Shown here in pieces: positions 1 to 7,193 of a DNA stretch of 49,046 nt. The DNA is from Desulfurellaceae bacterium bin18 (GTDB taxonomy: Bacteria > Desulfobacterota > Binatia > Bin18). Position numbers and translations under genes: made by a program. The stretch is from NCBI GenBank assembly GCA_002238415.1, contig MPMI01000043.1:1-49046 (forward strand). Reading direction: 5' to 3'. How positions within the stretch are numbered: the stretch's first letter is position 1; each line of letters opens with the position of its first letter. The notes below the pieces were generated by a model. The model saw only the letters and a list, made by a program, of their open reading frames with translations, searched no databases and was not told the DNA's origin.

Positions 1-1
1 G

Positions 2-115
2 CGCACGGTCGCCCGCTTGTGGGGCGCCGTTGGCCCCGCCCTCTCGGCCTTCTCCCCTGCCGAGTGTGCCAACTACTTCCGCCACGCTGGCTATCGCCTC
101 GCTACACCACCATGA
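2..115 (+). mobile_element. IS630-family transposase, C-terminal end (cut by window edge)
   Basis: The frame starting at base 2 is open to a TGA at 113-115 and encodes 37 residues containing LWGAVGPALSAFSPAEC followed by ANYFRHAGY. This resembles the extreme C-terminus of IS630/Tc1-mariner transposases, where a Trp-rich helix is followed by a 'FSP.EC.N.F..AGY' segment. The rest of the transposase lies left of the window. Elements of this family insert at TA dinucleotides. A TA occurs at 125-126, just where homology to a luciferase-like monooxygenase resumes, so the right end of the element is probably about base 124. Family assignment rests on the tail only; no catalytic DDE residue is visible here. 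Confidence 0.6.
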
Positions 116-127
116 AAACTGCTCTAG

Positions 128-217
128 CCGGCGGTTTCCTGCGATCCTGTCAAAGGCTTACACATGTTCCATGATGAGGTGCTGCCGCTGCTGCGCCAGA
201 TGGGCCTGCGGAAGTAA
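128..217 (+). pseudogene. 3' remnant of an NtaA/DszA-type luciferase-like monooxygenase
   Basis: The frame ending in TAA at 215-217 encodes a 29-residue tail. Its last 24 residues match the C-terminus of the intact monooxygenase at 14095-15303 at 21 of 24 positions (DPVKGLHMFHDEVLPLLRQM followed by GLRK, against DPIKGLHMCHDEVLPLLRKM and GLRK). There is an in-frame stop at 125-127 and no start codon, so this is a severed gene end. It directly follows the presumed IS630-type element, which suggests insertion near the 3' end of a paralogue whose 5' part would lie upstream of the window. Confidence 0.65.
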
Positions 218-404
218 GCCTGCGGCGTATTGTCCGGTAGTGGAGTCAGTGCGACTCATTGGCGACAGGGTGATCCCTGCGTTTGCCGGATGATGCGACA
301 GCAAACTGCTCCAGTGCGTTGTCAGGCCCAAAAGAGAGGCCGGTTATTCTGGACCGAAGCAGCGCGTAGGTGAAGAATTTCTCGGTAAGATTTGAGAAGG
401 GAAT

Positions 405-863
405 TCACCCAAGATAGCGGTATACCGTCTCGGCAACACACACGGGTTTCTGGCCGCCTTCGACTTCAAACGAAAGGGTCAGGGTCACTTCCTGCCCGTC
501 TGGAACAGGTTTGACACTCCGGACACTGAGTCGCAGACGGACGTGGCTGCCAACGAGCAGCGGAGCGGGAAAGCGCAGTCGATTGATGCCATAGTTCATG
601 CCGAGCCGAGCCCCCTGGAGATACCAGATTTTTTTCAGCAGCCCCGGAGCAAGCGCCAGGATAAAATAGTCGGGGGCGACCGTCCCGCCAAAGGGAGACT
701 CTTTTTTCGCTCGCTCCACGTCTTCACAAAACCACTGGTGGTCATCCGTTGCCGCCGCATAGGCATCGACGGCCCGCTGAGTAACGAGATACCAGTCCGA
801 TACCCCGACTTCCTGGCCGACCAGAGTGGAAAGGTCCTGGAGGCGAATCCGTTTTGCTTTCAT
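405..863 (-). CDS. MaoC/NodN-like hot-dog fold protein with altered active site
   Basis: This 152-residue protein matches the length and layout of single-domain MaoC/NodN acyl-CoA hydratases: an N-terminal lead, then the hot-dog signature 'DDHQWF..D.ERAKKESPFGG' at about residues 40-60, then beta strands. In the family this loop holds a catalytic Asp and His (DHQWIHxD) and is followed by an 'AHG' turn. Here the His position is Cys46 and AHG reads APD, so ordinary hydratase chemistry is doubtful. It may bind acyl-thioesters or other ligands. I chose the ATG at 863 because the longer frame would need a TTG at 899 and would add 12 residues unlike the family. It is convergent with nothing and lies upstream of the IS-disrupted region. 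Confidence 0.75.
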   Translation of the reverse strand: MKAKRIRLQDLSTLVGQEVGVSDWYLVTQRAVDAYAAATDDHQWFCEDVERAKKESPFGGTVAPDYFILALAPGLLKKIWYLQGARLGMNYGINRLRFPAPLLVGSHVRLRLSVRSVKPVPDGQEVTLTLSFEVEGGQKPVCVAETVYRYLG

Positions 864-964
864 GGAGAGAAACTCATCATTACAGGGTAAACAATCCAAG
901 AAAACTTTTCATGACAAGGGTTCCTTATATCCAAGATGGTGACAGGCCCCTTCAGCCAGCGTTC

Positions 965-2143
965 CTAGAAAAACGGCTCACCCGGCTCAAGCCCGAGAAA
1001 CATCCGTCCCGCGGACTGGTAGGTCTTCTGGGACACGACGACGTGTTGGTTCAGGGTATGGATATCGCGGAAATGCCGATCCAAGGGATGGGCGGCGTAT
1101 AGGGATGAGCCCCCGCCGGCCTTGTACATTAGCGCCACCGCCTGAACGCAGGAACTGGTCAGATGGGTCATGCTCAGCCGGTAGCCGGCACGCTGCCGGG
1201 GGGACGGCGGGTCGCCCGCGCACAGGGTTGCCCACAGGTCGCCCATGACATCGAACAGGTAGCTGCGGGCCGAGCCTAACAGTGCCTCGGCCTGCGCCAC
1301 GGCAGCCTGGATATGCGCTTCCTCGCGCAGCATATTCGTGCCGAACATCACCGGTTTCTGTCCGACCAGCTCAACCAGCGTGTCAATGGCACTCCGGGCA
1401 ATACCCAGCGGTACGCCGGGCAGATTGGAGAGAAACAATGAGGGCAGAGCGTACAACGGGCTCTGACGCCGGCTGACCGGCTTGGCCAGGTTAAAGGCCC
1501 GCTCCGCGGGGACAAAAACCTCTTTGGCCTCCACATCATGACTGCCGGTTCCACGCAGCCCGGTGGTTGTCCAGGTATCGATGATTTCACACTCCGGTGT
1601 GGGCATAAAACACACCAGGACCTCCGGGTTGCCTCTTTTATTCAGCCGAGGAGTTGTCCCCTCAAAGACCGCACAGGCGTTGGCGATCCAGGTGCTATGC
1701 TGACAGCCGCTGGCAAATTTCCAGCGACCGCTGACCCGGTAGCCGTCTTTGACTGCGACTGCCCGGCCAGACGGGCGCAGCACCGTGGCGGTGACTGCGT
1801 TGATATCCGGATACATCTCGCGAGCGACTGCCTGATCCATAAACGCGGTGAAATACCCGCCATCCGAGCCGATCATGGAGCACCAGCCGACTGAGCCGTC
1901 GGCTGTGGATAAGGCTTCTACTATCCGTACCTGGGTGAGCGGATCGGCCTCCGGGCCGCCCCACTCGCGCGGCATGGTCATCCGAAAGGCACCGGCCTGC
2001 TGCATAGCCTGCACAATAGTGGCTGGTAAACGGCGGCCCTGTTCCATTTCCCCGATAGCGGCCCGAATCTGTGGGCCAAGGGCACGTGCGGCCTCCACAA
2101 TCTGCTCGGCCGCATCCGTCGTGACTCTCGTGTCGTCAGTCAT
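965..2143 (-). CDS. Acyl-CoA dehydrogenase-like flavin-dependent hydroxylase
   Basis: This 392-residue protein has the acyl-CoA dehydrogenase architecture: an N-terminal helical domain, a middle beta domain ('DGYRVSGRWKFASGC' near residues 135-150) and a C-terminal helical domain. The stretch MPREWGGPEADPLTQVRIVE and the 'GSVGWCSMIG' helix are typical of the branch that contains two-component flavin monooxygenases (HsaA, HpaB-like, IacA-like) rather than true dehydrogenases. No clear catalytic-base Glu of the dehydrogenases could be assigned. The start ATG at 2143 is preceded by GGGAGG seven bases upstream; the longer frame lacks such a site. It is divergent from the MetE-like gene at 2270, with only 126 bp between them that must hold both promoters. 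The substrate is unknown, and no reductase partner is adjacent. Confidence 0.8.
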   Translation of the reverse strand: MTDDTRVTTDAAEQIVEAARALGPQIRAAIGEMEQGRRLPATIVQAMQQAGAFRMTMPREWGGPEADPLTQVRIVEALSTADGSVGWCSMIGSDGGYFTAFMDQAVAREMYPDINAVTATVLRPSGRAVAVKDGYRVSGRWKFASGCQHSTWIANACAVFEGTTPRLNKRGNPEVLVCFMPTPECEIIDTWTTTGLRGTGSHDVEAKEVFVPAERAFNLAKPVSRRQSPLYALPSLFLSNLPGVPLGIARSAIDTLVELVGQKPVMFGTNMLREEAHIQAAVAQAEALLGSARSYLFDVMGDLWATLCAGDPPSPRQRAGYRLSMTHLTSSCVQAVALMYKAGGGSSLYAAHPLDRHFRDIHTLNQHVVVSQKTYQSAGRMFLGLEPGEPFF

Positions 2144-2269
2144 TGATTGCCTCCCGGACTCCTGCCAGCCTTCACCGGCGGCTTTGTTTCGTATAGCGCA
2201 CATATGCTAGGCTGCGAAATCGCCTGGGGAGAGGAAGCGTGCAGGGCCAGGCGGGACAGGAGAGAGGCT

Positions 2270-3325
2270 ATGGCTGACAACTCAGGGTCGGTACTTCTCG
2301 TCGGCAGTGTCCCGCTGGCGAGCGCAGAAGCGGTTTTCCGCACCTGCTCCCAAGAACTCGGGGAGTATCTGTGGTGTCTCCCCGACGGAGAGGTTGGGGA
2401 CCGAACCATCTGGGTCGTCTTCCAGGCATATCGCGTCTTTCACGAACACTCGGACCTGGTCACTCTCCAGCGACCCCAACGCGGCCCGGAGCCGTGGATA
2501 CCGGGTGATCTGACCGATGTGTGGCGGTTTGCCATTAAGGACGGTACCGAAGACATCCAGTTCACCGACCTGAAGTATGCTAGCGCAGCCGTTGAGTCCT
2601 ATCAGACCTTCCGTCGCCTCCGTGACGCGGGCACGATTCCAGCCACCGTCCGCTTTCAGGTCTGCTTGCCGACTCCGCCCGGTGGTGTGTGTTGGTTCTT
2701 TCAGCGGCCTGGGGAACTTGATCGTCTCATTGCTCCCTATCAGGCCGCGATGATCCATGAGGTGGAAAAGATCCTGACGCAGATTCCGGCTCAGGATCTG
2801 GCGATTCAATGGGATGTGTGTTGGGAGGTGTTAGAGGTTGAAGGCATCTTCCCCTGGGCCCCTGCGGGAGACCCCTGGCAGCGCTACGTCAACGAACTCC
2901 ACGCGCTGTCCGCAACCATCCCGGAAGAGGTTCTGGTTGGCTACCATTTCTGCTACGCCGACCTCGGCCATCAACATATGCAACAGCCCCAGGATTTGGG
3001 CCTGAGCGTACGGATGGCCAACGCTGCGGTCGCCGAGTCTGGGCGACGGGTTGACTGGGTCCATATGCCGGTGCCACGTGATCGTAGCGACGATGCCTAT
3101 TTTACGCCCTTACAAGACCTGTCAGTCGGTGACACGCGGGTATTTATCGGCCTGATTCACCATACCGATGGGTTAGCCGGAACCCGCAGACGCCTCGCCA
3201 CCGCCCAGAAATATCTCAGTCATTTTGGCGTGGCGACCGAGTGCGGCTTTGGACGGCGTGAACCGAACACCTTACCCGAGCTGTTACGTATCCATCGGGA
3301 GACCGTCGCGCTCCTACAGCACTAG
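2270..3325 (+). CDS. MetE C-terminal-like (UROD/MetE barrel) protein
   Basis: This 351-residue protein fits a single UROD/MetE TIM barrel, the size of the catalytic half of cobalamin-independent methionine synthase. It keeps a His-x-Cys pair (H226, C228 in GYHFCY) and a late Cys (C325 in TECGFGRR). These sit where MetE binds its catalytic zinc. It lacks the N-terminal MetE half, so it is more likely a corrinoid-free methyltransferase or a related enzyme with an unknown donor and acceptor. The chosen ATG follows AGGAGAG, and the longer frame reads into the intergenic region shared with the divergent flavoprotein. A second, more typical MetE-like paralogue is at 45440. Confidence 0.65.
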   Translation: MADNSGSVLLVGSVPLASAEAVFRTCSQELGEYLWCLPDGEVGDRTIWVVFQAYRVFHEHSDLVTLQRPQRGPEPWIPGDLTDVWRFAIKDGTEDIQFTDLKYASAAVESYQTFRRLRDAGTIPATVRFQVCLPTPPGGVCWFFQRPGELDRLIAPYQAAMIHEVEKILTQIPAQDLAIQWDVCWEVLEVEGIFPWAPAGDPWQRYVNELHALSATIPEEVLVGYHFCYADLGHQHMQQPQDLGLSVRMANAAVAESGRRVDWVHMPVPRDRSDDAYFTPLQDLSVGDTRVFIGLIHHTDGLAGTRRRLATAQKYLSHFGVATECGFGRREPNTLPELLRIHRETVALLQH

Positions 3326-3352
3326 CAAACAAGGGAGCGTTCGGCTTTTTCT

Positions 3353-3955
3353 ATGAGCAAGCAGCTTGAGTTTTGGTTTGAGTTTGGTAGCACCTACTCC
3401 TATCCGACGGCCGCCCGTATCGAACGGCTAGCCCACGCGTGCGGCATTACTCTCATCTGGCGGCCCTTTCTGCTAGGACCAATTTTTCGAGAACAAGGCT
3501 GGGAAGATTCTCCCTTCAATATCTATCCGGCCAAAGGCGCGTATATGTGGCGGGACATGGAGCGTCTGTGTGCGGCTCTGGACCTGGCCTTTCATCGCCC
3601 TAGCCAGTTCCCTCGCAATGGCCTATTGGCGGCCCGGATTGCATGTTGGTTTGAGGTAGAAGCGTGGCTACCAGACTTCGTGTGCAGCGTGTATGACGCA
3701 AACTTTGTCCGTGACCAAGACATTTCAAATCCGCGTGTTGTGAGTTCGATTCTTGAAGAGCTGCAACTGCCAGCGAGTGAAATATTCGACGCGGCACAGC
3801 GTCCAGAGTCAAAGGCTAAGTTGCGTGCCCGGACCGATCAGGCGCGGTCGCTCGGTATCTTTGGGGCGCCGTCGTTTCTCGCTGCAGGAGAACTATTCTG
3901 GGGCAATGATCGGCTCGAAGCCGCCTTGGACTGGCTACAACGCGAAGTAATCTAG
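3353..3955 (+). CDS. 2-hydroxychromene-2-carboxylate isomerase-like (kappa GST/DsbA fold)
   Basis: At 200 residues this has the family's usual length. The N-terminus reads 'EFWFEFGSTYSYPTAARIERLA', the thioredoxin-fold start of kappa-class glutathione transferases with the catalytic Ser region (S13-T14-Y15-S16). The C-terminus has 'GIFGAPSFLAAGELFWGNDRL', the hallmark of HCCA isomerases. NahD-type enzymes isomerize 2-hydroxychromene-2-carboxylate with glutathione in naphthalene catabolism, but many homologues act on other substrates or are uncharacterised. It lies 27 bp downstream of the MetE-like gene on the same strand and is probably cotranscribed. The ribosome site before the ATG is weak. 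Confidence 0.85.
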   Translation: MSKQLEFWFEFGSTYSYPTAARIERLAHACGITLIWRPFLLGPIFREQGWEDSPFNIYPAKGAYMWRDMERLCAALDLAFHRPSQFPRNGLLAARIACWFEVEAWLPDFVCSVYDANFVRDQDISNPRVVSSILEELQLPASEIFDAAQRPESKAKLRARTDQARSLGIFGAPSFLAAGELFWGNDRLEAALDWLQREVI

Positions 3956-4056
3956 TCAACTCGTCCCTCTCGATGATTGGTGGAAGACAATCGGCAGACC
4001 CTGCGCCATCTCTAAGCGTTCTATATCTCCGAGGGGATCGCCGACACACTCAAGGC

Positions 4057-4830
4057 TTAAATCGAGACGCCGAGCAGCCAGCCGATCCCATAAGAAAGGA
4101 AAAAACTCAGCCCACCCAAGCCGACCATTTCCAGCCCTTTCCTCAACCAACTGCTGTTCGCCAGCGCGCCTCTCCAGCACCCGACGCCAAACAGCCCGAC
4201 TGCTGTCAGCCCAACCGATGTGACGAGAGCGACCGTCCCCTCACTCCAAAAATAGGAGATCACCGGGACTATGCCTCCCAGGGCAAAGGCCACCCCCATG
4301 ACCAGTGCTGCCACGTAGGGATTCAGAACCTCCCCGGCCAGCCCGAGTTCCTCGGCCATCATCACTCGCAACCAGCGCTCAGGATTTTCGGTTAACCGGT
4401 CCAGCACCCGTTCCAGCTCTGCCCCGGCAAATCCCTTTTGTCGATAAATTTCCGCCAGCTCTTCCCGTTCCAACTCGGGGACATGCTCAATTTCATACCG
4501 CTCGCGTTGCTCTTCCGACTCCTGAAATTCGCGCACGCTCTTGGTCGAGACAAAAGCGCCGAGCGCCATTGAGACCGTACCCGCAACGACGCCGGCCAGG
4601 CCCGCTATTAAAATGGTGCTCCGATTCGGGGTCGCCCCGGCCATTCCCGAGACTAAAGCCAGGCTGGAGATCAATCCATCGTTCGCTCCAAACACGACTT
4701 CTCGAATCGTACTGCCGCCCGCCGGATGCCGCTCATGCCGAGACAGGATGGCCTGGAGCGGCGCATATCGGCCAGCTTTGTCTGTCAGCTCAGGTCTCTC
4801 AGGCTCCCGAGCCGATTGAGACGCGTCCAT
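4057..4830 (-). CDS. VIT1/CCC1-family transporter
   Basis: This 257-residue membrane protein carries the VIT1/CCC1 signature 'REVVFGANDGLISSLALVSGMAGA' in the first membrane segment, about residues 43-67. It has five likely transmembrane helices with a Glu-rich soluble insert between helices 2 and 3 (EFQESEEQRERYEIEHVPEL, about residues 100-150). In plant and yeast homologues this insert binds ferrous iron or manganese for proton-driven export. Here it probably moves Fe(II) or Mn(II) across the inner membrane. GGGAGA lies just before the ATG. It is convergent with the isomerase gene and lies 39 bp downstream of the cytochrome-barrel gene on the same strand. Confidence 0.9.
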   Translation of the reverse strand: MDASQSAREPERPELTDKAGRYAPLQAILSRHERHPAGGSTIREVVFGANDGLISSLALVSGMAGATPNRSTILIAGLAGVVAGTVSMALGAFVSTKSVREFQESEEQRERYEIEHVPELEREELAEIYRQKGFAGAELERVLDRLTENPERWLRVMMAEELGLAGEVLNPYVAALVMGVAFALGGIVPVISYFWSEGTVALVTSVGLTAVGLFGVGCWRGALANSSWLRKGLEMVGLGGLSFFLSYGIGWLLGVSI

Positions 4831-4869
4831 ACTCTCCCTCGTTTTCTCCGTGTATGAAAAGTCTGCTCC

Positions 4870-5955
4870 TTACCACCACAGCCCGCCCTCGAGATACTCC
4901 CAGACGAGAGCGGCGCCGATACGGTAATGAAAGGGGTCCGTCCCGGCTATGGGGATTTGGGCGCCAATACGCAAGGCGACATGACCGCGAAAGCGCAGGC
5001 TGGTATAGAGTTGAGGGGTCAGGAGAAGCACCTCATTGCTCTCACCTTGCAGATTATGACGAAATTCGACCTCCAGGCTGGGGACGAGGTCGCGCCTCAA
5101 TAGTGAGGGCATATAACTCCCGGCGAGCCGATAGCGCATTTGCCGGTCCGCCCGATCCTCGTCGAGCGGAAGAACCGCTTGGATCTGGTTTTGGAACACG
5201 AACTGGTGCAGCGCAATCGCACTCAAAAAGGAGGGCTCGAATTTGAACGTACCATCGCCAAGTCCACGGTCGCGGTCGCCTGAAGGAAAAACTACTTCGA
5301 GGGTGGCAGCCGTCAGCGCGCGCTTTTCCGTGTGAGTGGACAGGACGTGTTTGTACTCGAGTGACAGGTCGCCTGGGCCGGCGGTCGTCTTCTCGCGTGT
5401 TTCTCTGACGATATACGGCAGGCTGAGTTCCCACTCACCCCGAGCACCAAGCCGTTGCTCATGCGAGAGCGTTGTTGTCCACTCTTTCGTTCCTTTCTTT
5501 CCTTTGATGAATTCCTGTTTGAGAACCGCTTCATTTTCCGGAAACGCTTTGGACGTAAAGAGGGTTTTGTGGAAATTCAGGTCACCGGACGGCCAGCCTT
5601 CTTCCTGACAAAAATTGCGAACATAGGTGAGGACGGTCCAAATTTCTTCCGGGCTGAGTGCCTCGTCAAAGGCGGGCATTTGGTCCGAGAGTCCCATGAA
5701 TGCGCCGCCATTGGTGATGACATCGGTCCAGTCGCTGGTTGGTTCACTACTGCTGAACGAGCAGTCCGTAAAATCCGGCAGCGGAACGATCAGGCCGGTG
5801 CCTTCAGGTGACCCCCGCCCATCTGTGCCGTGACAACTCTCACACGCCCCTTCATACAGGGTCGGGCCGTCGAGCGGCGCGGACCAACTCGTTCCCCCGA
5901 GGAGAAGGACAAAAATGCTGCCGAGGCATAACCTTTGTCCGAGGTGCTTCCCCAT
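4870..5955 (-). CDS. Cytochrome c domain fused to an outer-membrane beta-barrel
   Basis: This 361-residue secreted protein begins with a signal peptide (charged start, LGSIFVLLLGG core, cleavage near SWSA at residue 26). It continues as a small cytochrome c with the haem motif C38-E-S-C41-H42 and a probable axial Met in 'GLSDQMPAFDEALSPEEIW', ending near residue 120. Residues about 140-361 alternate polar and hydrophobic strands (for example LSLEYKHVLSTHTEKRALTAATLEVVF split by turns) and end in aromatic WW, typical of outer-membrane barrels such as the MetA-pathway/porin-like family. One polypeptide thus joins an electron carrier to a barrel. It could carry electrons or a redox-coupled solute at the outer membrane. 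It sits upstream of the iron/manganese transporter gene on the same strand. The functional assignment is inference. Confidence 0.75.
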   Translation of the reverse strand: MGKHLGQRLCLGSIFVLLLGGTSWSAPLDGPTLYEGACESCHGTDGRGSPEGTGLIVPLPDFTDCSFSSSEPTSDWTDVITNGGAFMGLSDQMPAFDEALSPEEIWTVLTYVRNFCQEEGWPSGDLNFHKTLFTSKAFPENEAVLKQEFIKGKKGTKEWTTTLSHEQRLGARGEWELSLPYIVRETREKTTAGPGDLSLEYKHVLSTHTEKRALTAATLEVVFPSGDRDRGLGDGTFKFEPSFLSAIALHQFVFQNQIQAVLPLDEDRADRQMRYRLAGSYMPSLLRRDLVPSLEVEFRHNLQGESNEVLLLTPQLYTSLRFRGHVALRIGAQIPIAGTDPFHYRIGAALVWEYLEGGLWW

Positions 5956-6147
5956 CGTAAGAACTTACCTGGTCTGATTGATTACCAAAAGCGGAGGGGA
6001 GAGGGGAGTCCCTGTATTACCTTCCTTTAATTTTGAGGGGAAAATGTGGAAAAGGTTGTGATTCCAAGGACGTTGTGCTGAGAAGTGGAGAGATACGACT
6101 CAGGAGCATCAATCGAAAACCTTCTTTTGCCCAAGATCTGGGGGCTT

Positions 6148-7125
6148 ATGGCAAAGCGCAAAAAGGATGGCAAGAGAGTACGTGTGTGTTGGAAAATGCA
6201 CGTCGCAATCGGGATGGTGTGCAGCCTCTTCTGGCTCTCAAACGCTGTGGCCGCTCCGCCACGATTGGCAATTGATAATCCAACCGCAGGGCAACACGTT
6301 TCAGGACTGGTCAACATCCTGGGCTGGGCAGTCGGTATCACCGCACCGATTGATTATGTTGAGGTGTCTTTTGACGGTCAAAGCCCTACCCCCGCCGGCT
6401 ACGGTGGAGAACGGATCGATGTTGGCCATGCGTTTCCCGATATCCCCGATGCCAAATTTTCTGGATACGCGCTCGGGTGGAATGCACGTACGCTGACAAA
6501 CGGTGTCCACCGGATGACTGTCAGAGCGATGGATATGAACGGGGAAGCCGCGAGCCGAAGTGTCCGTTTCCTGGTGTCCAATGCGCCGGGAGATGAAAAT
6601 CCGCGAAATATCGAAATTGACTTGAGCGGAGCAACGCTCGATATCGTAGGCAAGACGGAAGTATTGGTGGAGGGCATAGAAATCGGCGGACAATCGCTGA
6701 CGACCGTCCTCAAATATGACCCGCCTTCCAATAAGCTCGCTGCGATTTCGTTTGTGGCCGACCAAGACGAGGATGGCGTGCGGGACGATGATTCGGATTC
6801 TGACGGCTTTGCCGACAATGACGCCGACCGGGACGGCTTTCCTGACGACGATCTCGACCGGAATGCGCTGAGTGACAGTCTCGAAAATACGAACACGAAT
6901 ACCAACGAGAACACCAATACGAACACGAACGAGAACACCAATACGAACGAGAATACGAACGAGAATAGCAACGCCAACGGCAATGAGAACAGCAACACGA
7001 ATACGAACACCAACGAGAATGAGAACGAGAACGAGAACGATAATGAGAACAGCAACACGAATACGAACACCAACGGGAACAGCAACGACAATGACAACGA
7101 TGACGACGATGATGATGACAATTAA
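6148..7125 (+). CDS. Secreted protein: Ig-like domain, Asp-rich repeats, Asn-alternating tail
   Basis: This is a 325-residue exported protein. A signal peptide (about residues 1-36, ending NAVAAPPR) is followed by an Ig-like/'Big'-type domain (LAIDNPTAGQHVSGLVNILGW to about residue 125). Four D-x-D-x-D-G style segments (DQDEDG, DSDSDG, DADRDG, DLDRNA, about residues 205-240) resemble thrombospondin type 3 calcium-binding repeats. The remainder is a strictly alternating Asn-X tail with a final run of seven Asp. The ATG at 6148 is preceded by GGGGGC, and upstream ATGs in frame lack a site. Likely a calcium-loaded surface protein; the real function is unknown. The GT-C-like gene follows after 68 bp. 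Confidence 0.75.
   Translation: MAKRKKDGKRVRVCWKMHVAIGMVCSLFWLSNAVAAPPRLAIDNPTAGQHVSGLVNILGWAVGITAPIDYVEVSFDGQSPTPAGYGGERIDVGHAFPDIPDAKFSGYALGWNARTLTNGVHRMTVRAMDMNGEAASRSVRFLVSNAPGDENPRNIEIDLSGATLDIVGKTEVLVEGIEIGGQSLTTVLKYDPPSNKLAAISFVADQDEDGVRDDDSDSDGFADNDADRDGFPDDDLDRNALSDSLENTNTNTNENTNTNTNENTNTNENTNENSNANGNENSNTNTNTNENENENENDNENSNTNTNTNGNSNDNDNDDDDDDDN
6886..7098 (+). repeat. Codon-pair tandem repeat encoding (Asn-X)n
   Basis: Every second codon is AAT/AAC for 71 codons; the alternate codon is mostly ACS (Thr) or GAR (Glu), with some Ser, Gly, Ala and Asp. A 34-bp segment at 6982-7015 recurs exactly at 7042-7075, a 60-bp period. This suggests growth by slippage or recombination under selection that keeps Asn alternation. 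Confidence 0.9.
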
Positions 7126-7193
7126 GGGAGTGTCGTCATGGCCGTGTGGAGGGCTGAATTGGGGCGTATCTTAAGGGACTAGAGGAAATCTTT

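Noticed and set aside
4305..5246. Arg-rich 313-residue plus-strand ORF across VIT1-like and cytochrome genes
   Set aside because: It lies antisense to two well-supported genes, is Arg/Pro/Ser biased and matches no known family.
6886..7098. Asn-rich tail as an N-glycosylation array for the neighbouring GT-C-like enzyme
   Set aside because: Asn occurs at every second position, so N-X-S/T never arises in the tail; the rest of the protein has no usable sequon either (one N-P-T).
6399..7121. Ser/Phe-rich 240-residue reverse-strand ORF opposite the Asn-rich gene
   Set aside because: It is the antisense shadow of the Asn codon repeat; its composition follows from the repeat and it has no start context or family features.
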